From the NCBI GenBank assembly GCA_027946365.1, contig JAPEUQ010000001.1:1116001-1180000 (forward strand): a stretch of DNA of 64,000 bases, given 5' to 3'. Origin of the DNA: Kalmusia sp. IMI 367209. Lineage: Eukaryota > Ascomycota > Dothideomycetes > Pleosporales > Didymosphaeriaceae. Positions 23,114 through 32,413 of this stretch are shown here, in pieces. How positions within the stretch are numbered: position 1 is the first letter of the stretch; every line of letters begins with the position of its first letter. A program made the translations under genes and the position numbers. The notes under the pieces are model-generated. The model worked only from the letters and a program-made list of their open reading frames with translations, made no database searches and had not been told where the DNA came from.

Positions 23114-24640
23114 TTATACAACGTGAATGAATACACGATCATACCGCGTCAATGGGAACTCCCCATCATCAGTCGCCTGCACAATAACCGAGATAGTTTG
23201 GCCCTTCTTCGCATCCGAAGGGACCTTCACAGTCGCGCCATTCCTCTTATTCCCACTGACTCCAACCTCACCTGGATAGGTTCCCTCCTCAAGGTATTGC
23301 CACCATGTCGTAGTAACATGATCCCGATCCGGATCACTGACACTCGCAGATAGATGAACGCTTGACCCAGCCCGGGCCTTGACCACGCCCCCATTCAGTA
23401 TTTTCACCTCAGGCGCGTGATTGCCCTTCCGGTACTCCGGCGTAAGCGTCCACTGCATCCTCGCCGCGAAATCATTCGAAGCAGCAGCAATCCAGCGGTT
23501 CGTTGTCCAGTCCTTCACTTCGCTACCGTTTGCAGCCTTCTCGGTCGTAACCAGCTGCCACAGATCGGGCGACGTAGAATTCTGCACCAAGCGGCCGCCC
23601 CAGCCCCCGAGAGTAGGATTACTGGGATCTTGAAGCCCCGTGGAAAGTAGTGGGTTGAAAGCTACGTTGTCGCCTTCGGAGAGGAAGTCGTACGGACCGA
23701 GCGGTTTGCACCATGTGCTCGGGGCAGAAGCTTGTTCGTAGTTGCCGAAGACGTCGAGTTGATCTCCCGGCGTATGTTGGCCGTCGAGCCAGGAGCGGTA
23801 CAATTTGCCGAGTGGACCGATCTGGATATTGGCTTTTATCCATGCGCCGGTGAAGTAGACATGAGCGTCGGGTAGACCGCGAACGTTGCCTTGTCCCTTG
23901 TTACAGTTGAATCCCCACGTGTTGTACGCTGTTGAAAGCTCCTCGACGCGGATCTGCGGCCATTTGGGAGCAATGTAATCTGCGTAAGCTTGGTCCTGGA
24001 AGCCGCTGGCAAGGATGACGGCTTTGCGGGAGATGGATGTCTGGAGCTTCGCCCACTGTTTTGTCTTTGAGTACTGGTCTTCGATCGACTTGAGAGCGCG
24101 TGCGATGGTGTTGGTGCCGCCCCAAGCTTGCAAGTACAGTGTCCGTGGGTCGTCGTCAAGCAACAGCGACCGAATGAGATTAGACCCATCTGTGTCCTGC
24201 TCCATCTCCCCTTCGAAAATAATGTTGCCGATCTTGACCTTCGACAGCAGATCCTTGGGTGTAGGATACGCTACATCATGACGGCGCAAATTTGGATACA
24301 CCTGTGCGTAGGACTTCAGGAGGATGTCCTCGATAGTGCGAGTACCAGTCCATCGCCATGATGTCTGGGAAGTGTTGTACTCGCGATTAGGCAGGAAGAA
24401 CTTCGTGCCTTTGCCGTCGCCAGCCCAATGATATTTGCTGGAAGTGTAAATGATACCTTGAGTGTCGAGCTCGTTGGTGTACAGAATGTATCGGACCAGT
24501 GACGCTAGGTCATCTTGCTCCATATCTGTAGTGACAACGGTACGGAGCTTTGCCGGTTTGTCAATAGGATTTGTTAAAGCGCTAGGAAGAGTAGAGGCTA
24601 GCAGGCCCATTGCCAGTACATGTGAGATGGAGAAATACAT
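23114..24640 (-). CDS. Secreted DUF1593 (Sde182-type, nucleoside-hydrolase-like) protein
   Basis: A single-exon gene of 508 residues. I chose the ATG at 24640 because it opens a signal peptide (MYFSISHVLAMGLLASTLPS) and the longer frame to 24706 begins with a non-ATG codon. The N-terminal domain has the nucleoside-hydrolase-like metal strand VVTTDMEQDDLASLVRYIL with the Asp cluster, followed by LYTNELDTQGIIY, characteristic of DUF1593 proteins. Later marks are YLQAWGGTNTIARAL and a C-terminal beta-rich domain with HLSASVSDPDRDHVTTTWW that resembles an immunoglobulin or cadherin-like module. In bacteria, members are linked to polysaccharide degradation (Sde182 is a cellulose-associated protein). 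In plant-associated fungi they are secreted with an unproven substrate. Frame intact, no introns. Confidence 0.85.
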   Translation of the reverse strand: MYFSISHVLAMGLLASTLPSALTNPIDKPAKLRTVVTTDMEQDDLASLVRYILYTNELDTQGIIYTSSKYHWAGDGKGTKFFLPNREYNTSQTSWRWTGTRTIEDILLKSYAQVYPNLRRHDVAYPTPKDLLSKVKIGNIIFEGEMEQDTDGSNLIRSLLLDDDPRTLYLQAWGGTNTIARALKSIEDQYSKTKQWAKLQTSISRKAVILASGFQDQAYADYIAPKWPQIRVEELSTAYNTWGFNCNKGQGNVRGLPDAHVYFTGAWIKANIQIGPLGKLYRSWLDGQHTPGDQLDVFGNYEQASAPSTWCKPLGPYDFLSEGDNVAFNPLLSTGLQDPSNPTLGGWGGRLVQNSTSPDLWQLVTTEKAANGSEVKDWTTNRWIAAASNDFAARMQWTLTPEYRKGNHAPEVKILNGGVVKARAGSSVHLSASVSDPDRDHVTTTWWQYLEEGTYPGEVGVSGNKRNGATVKVPSDAKKGQTISVIVQATDDGEFPLTRYDRVFIHVV

Positions 24641-25404
24641 CCTGGGCGACTGAGGTGGTGCGAACCAATTTACAGTCGGTAAAAGTCCTGGTCGCGCCCT
24701 GTGCAATTCCGCACAAAGGTCCTATGGATCCCTTTTGTAGCCTGCTCGCAAAAATCATCTAGGATGGATGAATGCCCCTATATGGATCGAGAAATGGCCT
24801 CCGGTAGGAAAGTCCAGTTGTGGGGTCCCCGCTCGTAGTGTTGACGGAGTACCATGTGGGGTAGCGCTGTTGTCATTGGCTGATCGTCGCGGAGCACAAC
24901 GAAATTGATGGTTACAAGCGTCGTGCACGTGGCGAGCTGTTCCTGCTAGTGTCTACCAAGTTCTCAGAATCATCGCCTTGTGGGGTTCGGGATCGACGAC
25001 CCTCGTGGCTGCTCTGGCAAATCTTAGCGCTCAGCATGATGATCCGGACGGGGCACTTCGACAGCGGTGAATAAAGTGATCTCCAGGAAATTGTCTAGGC
25101 GTTTTCCCTACCGTTGCCCGACTTGTACGCTTCTAGCGATTTTGGTTCACTTCATAAACGCCCCAAATGACGTAGAGTAACGTTCGTCTCAGATCGGTAA
25201 CCAAAGGCATTTCTTCGGGACATTAGTCCGAGAGAGGTAAGTACCATGAGCTCTTTCTCGAACAGGGAAGTATAGGCATTTTCATCTAGCCGAGGCTCCG
25301 TTACATTAACGTGCTCCATAAATGCAGTTACATCAGACATGTCGACAGAAGCAAATATTTACCAATACCAAATGTGAACTTTATTGCTACTTACACGAAC
25401 GAAC

Positions 25405-25447
<43 letters not shown>

Positions 25448-25792
25448 TGTGTGTGTGTGTGTGTGTGAGACCATACCTAGGAAGTGACAGTAAGTTGCTC
25501 CATGAGATTGCAAAAGAGAGAATGAGCTGCTAGATACATTTGTGCTGTTTCTAAATCGATTGAGAAGGAGCGGTGCGTGAGCAGTAGCAATATGAGAAGA
25601 CGTACTAACGGGTTAAACCTGCAAAAAGGGTGCACTGAGTATAAGACCCTAACAGGAAAACACCATTCGGGTCAATTTGTATCCAACGTATAGAAGTGCC
25701 TTGAAAGTTAGGTATATCTAGCCCACGGAGTTGTAACTGCAGCCTAATAGTTCGTGGTGTCTCCTCCGGAAATTACGAGACTAACCGCCTTA
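24641..25792. other. Intergenic, 1.15 kb, contains a microsatellite
   Basis: This is the promoter side of the DUF1593 gene and the 3' flank of the protease-like gene. A 62-codon ATG ORF on the minus strand (25152-25340) has no recognisable features. A compound GA/GT microsatellite is the only structured element. Confidence 0.5.
25409..25466. repeat. Compound microsatellite (GA)18(GT)11
   Basis: Eighteen uninterrupted GA units (25409-25444) run straight into eleven GT units (25445-25466). Perfect dinucleotide runs of this length are usually length-variable between isolates. Confidence 0.95.
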
Positions 25793-28099
25793 TTACTCAT
25801 GGGTGATACTGCGTGTAGATTCGTTGGTTGGAGATCCAGTGGCTATCTGCAAAGTAGAAAGCTGTTTGTCGATGGCATTGCTATCAGGCAAAACGTTAAC
25901 CCATTCCTCGATGGCGACACTAGGCAAAAGGCAACTTTTAGATCGAACTGGCAGATCTTGGATGTCCTTCCCATGGATAGGAGTGCGAAGTGGTGGTGAT
26001 AACTCTTGCGGCGTGTTGGCCTGTGCGTCGATAGTTTCTGAAACAGATGAAGACCCAGACATCAAACTAGGTAAAGATCCAATGGAACACCAGCTACTCG
26101 CTCTACTGGTTCGTCCACTAGTGGAGTTGCTTTCAGGAAGCAGGCGTTCAGGGTCGTATTGTTCATCGTTTTCGTTCATGAACACTTCCGGCAATGAGTC
26201 AGTGCTGATGCGGCAAAGTAAGCTGTCTTGGTGCTCTGACTGCGGGCTTGAGTACTCCGGTAATCTAACCAGGTGCGTGCCGATCCTCATCTTCTGAGCA
26301 ATATCGGCGAATACGTCTTGAATAGGCGTGAAGAGCAAGTTCCCATTATCCCAGCCCCAGAGTTGGCCCAAAAGCTTATTATCCTCGCTGATGATCCAAG
26401 CACCTGAATCACCTTGGAAATCTGTGCTTCTGAGCAATTCACACCCTGGTACTGAGATTGACCATTCGTGGGATATCTTGTCGCCATCGCCTTTGTATTG
26501 GACAAGGGCAGTATTGACTGTGCCCCTTCGAAGTCCACTCGTAGTGCCAACGTAAAGAACATTTTCACCCCCTCTTACATCAATAGCTGTCGTACAAGGT
26601 AAGCCAACGCCTTCAGGATGCATGACCTCCATCTGTAGGTCTTCAAGAGTCGGCTCCACAACATGTCTAAAACGATGAACGTTTCTGCCGCCTTTTCGGT
26701 GATCTGCAGTGATCTCAGTTAATGACCAGTCCATTCTATGGTCCAGGCCTCGCGAGTGAGCATTGATAGATGGTCTGAGGTGCGGCTGACTTGTGCCAGG
26801 GGTACCACAGCGATATCTTACGTGTCCGATTCTGTTCTCCGAATCATTTGCAGGCAACTCCTGCTCAATTCGTTTATACTGTTCTATCTCTTCGTCGACT
26901 TCGTCTGGGAACAATTCCCTTGCAACTTGGTCAAGCGGGACCTCATTTCGGGCGTTTCGCTGGATTCTTCGGCTAAGCTCTTCGAATTTTTTCGCTAACT
27001 GTTGCTTGACGTCGACTCTGTCGCTTATAGACGGAGACTGAATTTCGGTGGTTCTTTCACACAATTGACAAGCAAGCATGAAATGATCTACTGTAAGCAT
27101 GTAGAGTCGATTGTCCGCGCTGATCATGCCACCCGAAGTCGCGGATACATGCTTACACTTGCTTGTACCGATCGAGGCACCCATGCCGGGGGTACCCCAG
27201 AATCGTCGTTGGTGTGGAAACTTGTGATCATTTGAAGGATCATCTCGTAACGTCGCTTCCGACCCTCCTCCTACTAAGTGTACCAGTGTGCCTTGAGTGA
27301 ACTGAATGTGAAGAACAGGATGTGAATGTTCAACGCATAGTGCTTCCACTCTCTCACGAAGAATGCCCCGCGAGCTCTCGTATGGATTCTCAGAGCTTCG
27401 AAATCGGATAACGAGACATGAGCCTCCAAGTACCTTTTGGCGAACAAGCGACACCGAGTAGGTACCATCGATCCCAGAATCTTGAACAATCTCAGGGAAT
27501 ATAGGGAGAAGATGGTTGTGGTAAAGTGCCAGTACATTCGCATCCTCTTTTGCATCTAGTGCAATTATTTCGGGTTGAGGGTGAAACGATACCTGCTGCT
27601 GCATTACGCCTTTTTGTGTGATGGCGTCTAGATGCTCCATCTCCTTTGTTTTCGCTCGGACCCCTTTGGCTAACTTCTGCAGCTTTATTGTCCCCCGCTC
27701 TAATTTATGGGAAGAATTGCTGCGTAACTTTATGGCTGCCCGTTTCCCGTCGAAAGTGGCAGCTATGTCCAAGGATTGTAACTCAGCAAGTAGGGTCTTC
27801 CAGCCTGCACGTATCACGTTAGAATACTCATGGCCTTCGGATGTTGCGCAACTATAAATGGGCTTACCTTCATGTTTAGTGAGAGCGTGTAGTTCAATAA
27901 TTGAGAAACGCAGCGTCTGTTCTGCTGTCCCTGGGTCCCTGGCGGACCACTCGATACTCCGACCTTCGGCATTGCTATTTGATGGTTGCAGATCCTGCGT
28001 TGATAACTCTCTCTCACTAAGCTGTGGCCGAGAATGATTTATCGCATCTTCAAGAGATGGTTTTGCATCTGCAATAACATCGGTCGAAGTGGCTGGCAT
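25793..28099 (-). CDS. Large protein with a PA-clan (trypsin-like) protease fold, probably degenerate
   Basis: An intronless ORF of 768 residues from the ATG at 28099, which has a stop immediately upstream in frame. The N-terminal 200 residues are charged and helical. From about residue 310 the pattern suggests a chymotrypsin-like double barrel: GTSKCKHVSATSGGMI, a His in YMLTVDHFML where the catalytic His would be, and FQGDSGAWII about 270 residues later with the nucleophile-type Ser. A clear catalytic Asp cannot be assigned, and a long insert (residues about 340-450) separates the halves. No signal peptide is present, so it is likely intracellular. The C-terminal 130 residues are Ser-rich and disordered. 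Its start is 33 nt from the stop of the upstream zinc-finger gene on the same strand. The biological role is unknown. Confidence 0.7.
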   Translation of the reverse strand: MPATSTDVIADAKPSLEDAINHSRPQLSERELSTQDLQPSNSNAEGRSIEWSARDPGTAEQTLRFSIIELHALTKHEGKPIYSCATSEGHEYSNVIRAGWKTLLAELQSLDIAATFDGKRAAIKLRSNSSHKLERGTIKLQKLAKGVRAKTKEMEHLDAITQKGVMQQQVSFHPQPEIIALDAKEDANVLALYHNHLLPIFPEIVQDSGIDGTYSVSLVRQKVLGGSCLVIRFRSSENPYESSRGILRERVEALCVEHSHPVLHIQFTQGTLVHLVGGGSEATLRDDPSNDHKFPHQRRFWGTPGMGASIGTSKCKHVSATSGGMISADNRLYMLTVDHFMLACQLCERTTEIQSPSISDRVDVKQQLAKKFEELSRRIQRNARNEVPLDQVARELFPDEVDEEIEQYKRIEQELPANDSENRIGHVRYRCGTPGTSQPHLRPSINAHSRGLDHRMDWSLTEITADHRKGGRNVHRFRHVVEPTLEDLQMEVMHPEGVGLPCTTAIDVRGGENVLYVGTTSGLRRGTVNTALVQYKGDGDKISHEWSISVPGCELLRSTDFQGDSGAWIISEDNKLLGQLWGWDNGNLLFTPIQDVFADIAQKMRIGTHLVRLPEYSSPQSEHQDSLLCRISTDSLPEVFMNENDEQYDPERLLPESNSTSGRTSRASSWCSIGSLPSLMSGSSSVSETIDAQANTPQELSPPLRTPIHGKDIQDLPVRSKSCLLPSVAIEEWVNVLPDSNAIDKQLSTLQIATGSPTNESTRSITHE

Positions 28100-28131
28100 T
28101 TATCAGCAGGTGATACTAAAGTCTCCGTTCA

Positions 28132-29359
28132 TTACGCACCACCTTCAGTTGTCTCATGTCTCGATCGTTTTGCGTCAGATAGACTCGTCAGTGGCAAAGC
28201 CCGTTTCGCAGTATTTTTGCTTGACCAACTTTCAGATGGTGAGCCCGCCGTTACTATCCAAGTTGTCAACGGGCATGAAGCTTTGTATCGAATCGAGGTA
28301 AGAGCTACATATTAAACAACATTTATGAAATGATTTTTCAACTTACCATTACAAGGCTTCGGAAGGCGAAGAGGCTCCTTATGCTGCTGCCGCTGATGTT
28401 GAGCCAACGCCTGTTGGGAATCAAAGAACACCCCACCATAAGTCTTGCTCCGGAAACAAGATCCTTGCTTACACTGAAACTCAGTGAAGTCAAAAGGTCG
28501 AGAGATCTTATGGTAATCTTGGAAATGTTTCTTCAACTTTTCAGGACGAGGTCGAGTTTTTGGAGGCATGCCACCCATAAGACATATGCCGCATCGGTAC
28601 CCAAGACCATCTTGATCGTGCGATTTCTCATGATCCCTCTTTTCCTTCTGCGTTGAGAACCTCACCTCCTTACAGTCCTCGTGTGGACAACGATGTTGCT
28701 CGGTAATATGCCGATTTAACTCGAACTTTCGCCCGAATGTCTTTCGCGTCTGACATTCTAGGCATGTCACCGGCTCGGATATCGGGGTAGCAAATGGAGC
28801 CGTTACTCGCGTAGCAGATCTAGTAGTCTTATCTAGGTCGACTTGCGTGGAACTATCAGGATACATCGGCGCTGGCGACATTGTTCGATTAAAAGTAGGA
28901 CTCTCAGGTGGAGTCGTTCCTAAACACTATGTAAATTAGCGGGGATATCATTTTGGGAAAACACACGTACAGTATGCACCTGGTCAAGATCATTATAGCT
29001 CGTGTTCGAGGAAGGAACGCTTCCCGACGAACTTCTGTCAGAAGAAGACTCAATTGTGGAATGAATCGGCCCCTGCCATGAGGTATCTCGAGGTGGAGCG
29101 TATGCAGATACAGAGGTAGAATTTGGGTGGTACTCGGTATATTCAGCCTCAAGGGGAGATGGATAAGGCCAGAATGTTGGGGGGATGGACTCGAGGTACA
29201 GAGCTTCAGACTCAGAACATCCAGCTGTCTCCATATCGAAGAGATAACAATTTCGATCAAGAACACCAAAGCTACGTTAAATGAGCGTTTGTAACCAGAT
29301 TGAGGTCTCCACAATAGCACACGAAAAACATACTTCTGATCGGTGACGAAGTCGCTCAT
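28132..29359 (-). CDS. C2H2 zinc-finger protein
   Basis: Four exons on the minus strand (29359-29334, 29271-28967, 28919-28347, about 28304-28132) join to about 358 residues. The first donor is GTATGT and the third GTAAGT. The second intron (47 nt) is supported by phase. The N-terminal third is acidic and Ser-rich (PPTFWPYPSPLEAEYTEYH), like an activation domain. Then come Cys/His units: CLECQTRKTFGRKFELNRH, CPHEDCKEVRFSTQKEKRDH, CGICLMGG with a following H-x4-H, and CKQGSCFRSK with H-x4-H. These match the fungal C2H2 type with irregular spacing. The last exon is less certain. It ends LTSLSDAKRSRHETTEGGA, but the opposite strand is also open here, and without it the ORF ends at 28312. Probably a nuclear DNA- or RNA-binding protein. 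Confidence 0.7.
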
Positions 29360-30297
29360 CCAGGTAGAAACGTGTAAATGATAATGTGAGGATGGTTGAT
29401 AGTCTCTTGTTTAAGTAGCGCCTCTCGAAAGCAGAGGGCAAAGGCTTTTAAGCTCCGGGTCCAACGCGGACGTACGGCTTCCGATCAACATAGAAGGCAG
29501 AGTCCAATGCGCACCTGTCAATGACCTGACGCAAGTGTCAAACGTGAACGATGTCGCCTAATAGCCCAAATTGCCCAAATTGTGTCAGATGAGCGGCAGC
29601 TGAGAAAAGAGATATCAGGAGGGTTCCCAAATAGGTGGGATGGTTCGTGGCATCATTCATCGTGAATTCCCGACCTAGGCACAACAGGTTCCGTGCACCA
29701 CTAGGCGCCGATACGCCAGCGAGGCTGTGTGCTCGAGCAATGAGGCAGCTGCCGATACGACAGGGTCGAGGCCCAATGGAGCACCGCCCACTGACGCCGG
29801 TGTGGGTGTGAGAAACGTTTTCGACGCCCTGGATTTGCCCTCGGGTGGGATATGGTTTGCCCTGCCAATCAGAACTACTGCTGCACGTCAGCGCCGTACA
29901 TAGATAACTTCGCCAATTGATGCTATCCGGATAGCCTTGATACGGAAATGCGTAAGACTAATTTGCCCCCGACCGATGGTGTGTTGCCATCGTTTGCCCT
30001 TCAAGCCGTAGGTTCACCCTTTCACGTATACTAGCTTCTTGAGACATTGGCGGTGAGCTTCGAACGTGGAAAGTTTTGAGAAGGCTGAGATGAACATGGT
30101 GACGAGGCTATCGAGGACGACGCACCTTCCCTGTAGGCGATCGCGAATGGAGTTGCCCTTGAACCAGCCACTCAAGCCACAATATGAAATACGACTAGTA
30201 TCACGTGTTCGCAGCTTAGCCTGATCGTGCAAGAGCAACCCCGTGCCCTGAATATTAATGCGCTTACACCCTGTTTCTCACAGGGAAGAAGTCTATT
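29360..30297. other. Intergenic, 0.94 kb
   Basis: Upstream region of the zinc-finger gene. Locally GC-richer and without a credible ORF; no repeat was recognised. Confidence 0.45.
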
Positions 30298-30579
30298 CTA
30301 AGCACCAATACAGATAGTGCATGCTTTGCTGCATCGCCGCGCAGTCCCGAAAATATTTAGTGCCCTACAGCATCGATCTGTAATTTCTATGTAAATCCTC
30401 TCCGGCATGACTGGATAGAGTAAATCAGCCACAAAGGTTGACGTAGGATGATGGCAGTGCTTACACTGAGTCTGTCTGACCTTGGGTAAATCGTCATTCT
30501 TTTTTCCTGTCCCTTGCGTGAACGATCCAGGGGGTTGCTCAGCGTGACCACATGCGTTGACTTTGATCCTCAAAAGCAT
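30298..30579 (-). CDS. Possible small Cys-rich protein, unknown
   Basis: An ATG-initiated ORF of 93 codons. The longer frame to 30624 begins with GTG. The product has paired cysteines and histidines: NACGHAEQPPGSF, then TQCKHCHHPTS, then DRCCRAL, and it ends CSKACTICIGA. CGH at the start and a central CxxCHH unit are reminiscent of small zinc-binding proteins of Pleosporales, but I cannot name a family. There is no signal peptide. It stands alone between the zinc-finger gene and the DUF1295 gene, read in the same direction as both. An upstream exon cannot be excluded. Confidence 0.4.
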   Translation of the reverse strand: MLLRIKVNACGHAEQPPGSFTQGTGKKNDDLPKVRQTQCKHCHHPTSTFVADLLYPVMPERIYIEITDRCCRALNIFGTARRCSKACTICIGA

Positions 30580-30986
30580 CAGCAAGTGATCACTGGTTTC
30601 AATGTCATGAATGGTCTGATACACGTACTATATAAAGAGCGAGAATCATATGTACAAGGGAACTGGATTTGTTGGTGTTTAATCTGCAAGATTTCAAAGC
30701 TCACTGTCATCCTGGAGTTGACATGAGATCGGGTAAATGACTACAGGTACGAAGAAGGATTAACCATAGCAGGTCGGAGATCCGGTGTTACACCACAGCT
30801 AGATATTGATACGCGGTGAATATTTTAGTACCAGAAATTAAAACTACTAGAGCTCTCAGCTCCGACTTAGCACTAGATTCATACGCGCTGAGATTTCAGT
30901 TACCGCCATTTTCTAAATCCGATGGCGTTGAAGCTTCGCCGGGTTGTCTACCCTCTATTGACATCGTTCCCTCTTCACAAGATTTT
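30580..30986. other. Intergenic, 407 nt
   Basis: A short AT-rich gap between the small Cys-rich ORF and the DUF1295 gene. Nothing else recognised. Confidence 0.4.
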
Positions 30987-32155
30987 TCATCTTCTTTTGG
31001 TGCTACCAGTGCTTTTCGTAGATTTCTTCTGCGATTCCTGCTTCTTATCGTCCGCCTTCGCATCAACCTTTGGCGTTTCCATACTTTGGGTAGCACCCTT
31101 CGGCAGAAATCTACCGACGCGCTGCTGATAAATCTTATAGTCCGGGTATTTCTTTGCACTAAGTAACTCGGTGAGCCAAGTGCTGGCCTGGAACAGAATC
31201 AAGTAGGACAGAGCGGCCCCAAAGCTCCAATTTACGAACGTATCTGTCTCGAAGCAAGACCATTGGTACAATGCCACCCACACACCTTGTTCCGCCGCGA
31301 AGTTCGGATGTCGTGACCAGGCCCAGAGACCACTAGTGTTGAAACCACGGTCAAGTTGCTCGCGGGTGTAGTTGTAATCCTTTGGTACTTTTGCAGTCTT
31401 CTTATATTCGCCCTTCGCTTCGTGGAAGGTCCACTGTTGCTGATCGGCGAAAAACTCAACGAGGACAAGGAGGAAAATGAGCTTGGAGAAGACGCTATCC
31501 CAAGTAGTGAGCTCGTTGCCGGTAATTCGGGAGCAGAGAAGGAGAATGTAGGTCGGTGTTGTGATGGCAAAGAGGAGGATCTATGTCAGGTCAGCCTGGA
31601 ATTTCCCATGATAAGTAGAGAACTCACATTTTGCGCCAGAGAGATGAAAACGATGTTGAAGACAAACATGACAGTCGGCCCAGTGTAGTCCTTCACGATG
31701 GCCCATCTGTAATCCTCGGAACCGATCGTATAGCCTCCTTTGCGCCAGTAATTGAAAGTCAACCTAGCTCCCCACAATATCGAGACTGCCATGACGTGGT
31801 CTAGACGCTGCGCTGGTAGACCCGACAAATGCGCCCATAGCGTATAATGGGAGTTGTATATCACGGGTAGGATGCTCCACAAGCGGTCGACCTGCGAGTA
31901 GTTCTTGTTGATTTCCGACACGATGAACACGACGGGCGTGAGGAATAGCGCAAAGCCGAGCGCCGTGACGAGCGGATTTGTCGAGAGATATACGTGCTGA
32001 AGCGCTTCGAAATTGTTGATGTTGTCGAATAATTTTTGCGGCAGATCGTAGAGTTGTGGGAGATACGGCACCACGGTCTTTGCAAAATCTGCGCATTCGG
32101 GGAGGGTTTTGACGGTGGGCAGTGTCACGTCGAGTGTGGATCGTAGATCCAGCAT
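30987..32155 (-). CDS. DUF1295 (steroid 5-alpha-reductase-like) multi-pass membrane protein
   Basis: Two exons (32155-31628 and 31580-30987) with a 47-nt intron (donor GTGAGT, branch CTGAC) give 373 residues. The ATG at 32155 is the first in frame; the ORF upstream uses TTG. Several hydrophobic segments are evident (GFALFLTPVVFIVSEI, VMFVFNIVFISLAQ, ILLFAITTPTYILLLC, LIFLLVLVEFFADQQQW). The family hallmark near the C-terminus is LWAWSRHPNFAAEQGVW, an NADPH-binding region shared with isoprenylcysteine methyltransferase-like and sterol reductase-like proteins. DUF1295 proteins sit in the endoplasmic reticulum and are presumed lipid or steroid reductases. The substrate is not known. The C-terminal tail is Lys-rich (STKSTGSTKRR). 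Divergent from TOP3 with 258 nt between starts, so the two probably share a promoter region. Confidence 0.88.
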
Positions 32156-32413
32156 TTTGATGGATAAACAATGAGAGCTCAATAAACTGCACTGGCGATT
32201 TAAGTACTCGAAGCCTCACCGTGGTTTGACGCGGTGACAACAGTGTCACGGTAACGAGATGTCGTCATCCATCTGCGCTTAATTCACATCTACGCTAGCT
32301 CTATGGTCCGTGCGCAACGAGACGCGCTTTCCCTTGCTCGACGCGTCTTCACATGATCGTCCATCTTGCAGTTCTTCACTCATGCATCGAACGGACCCAG
32401 GAGCAGAAGAAGC

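Noticed and set aside
25152..25340. 62-codon ATG ORF, minus strand
   Set aside because: No motif, no splice continuation and no neighbour support.
28034..28315. 93-codon plus-strand ORF
   Set aside because: Overlaps the start of the protease-like gene and the likely last exon of the zinc-finger gene; noted as a competing reading only.
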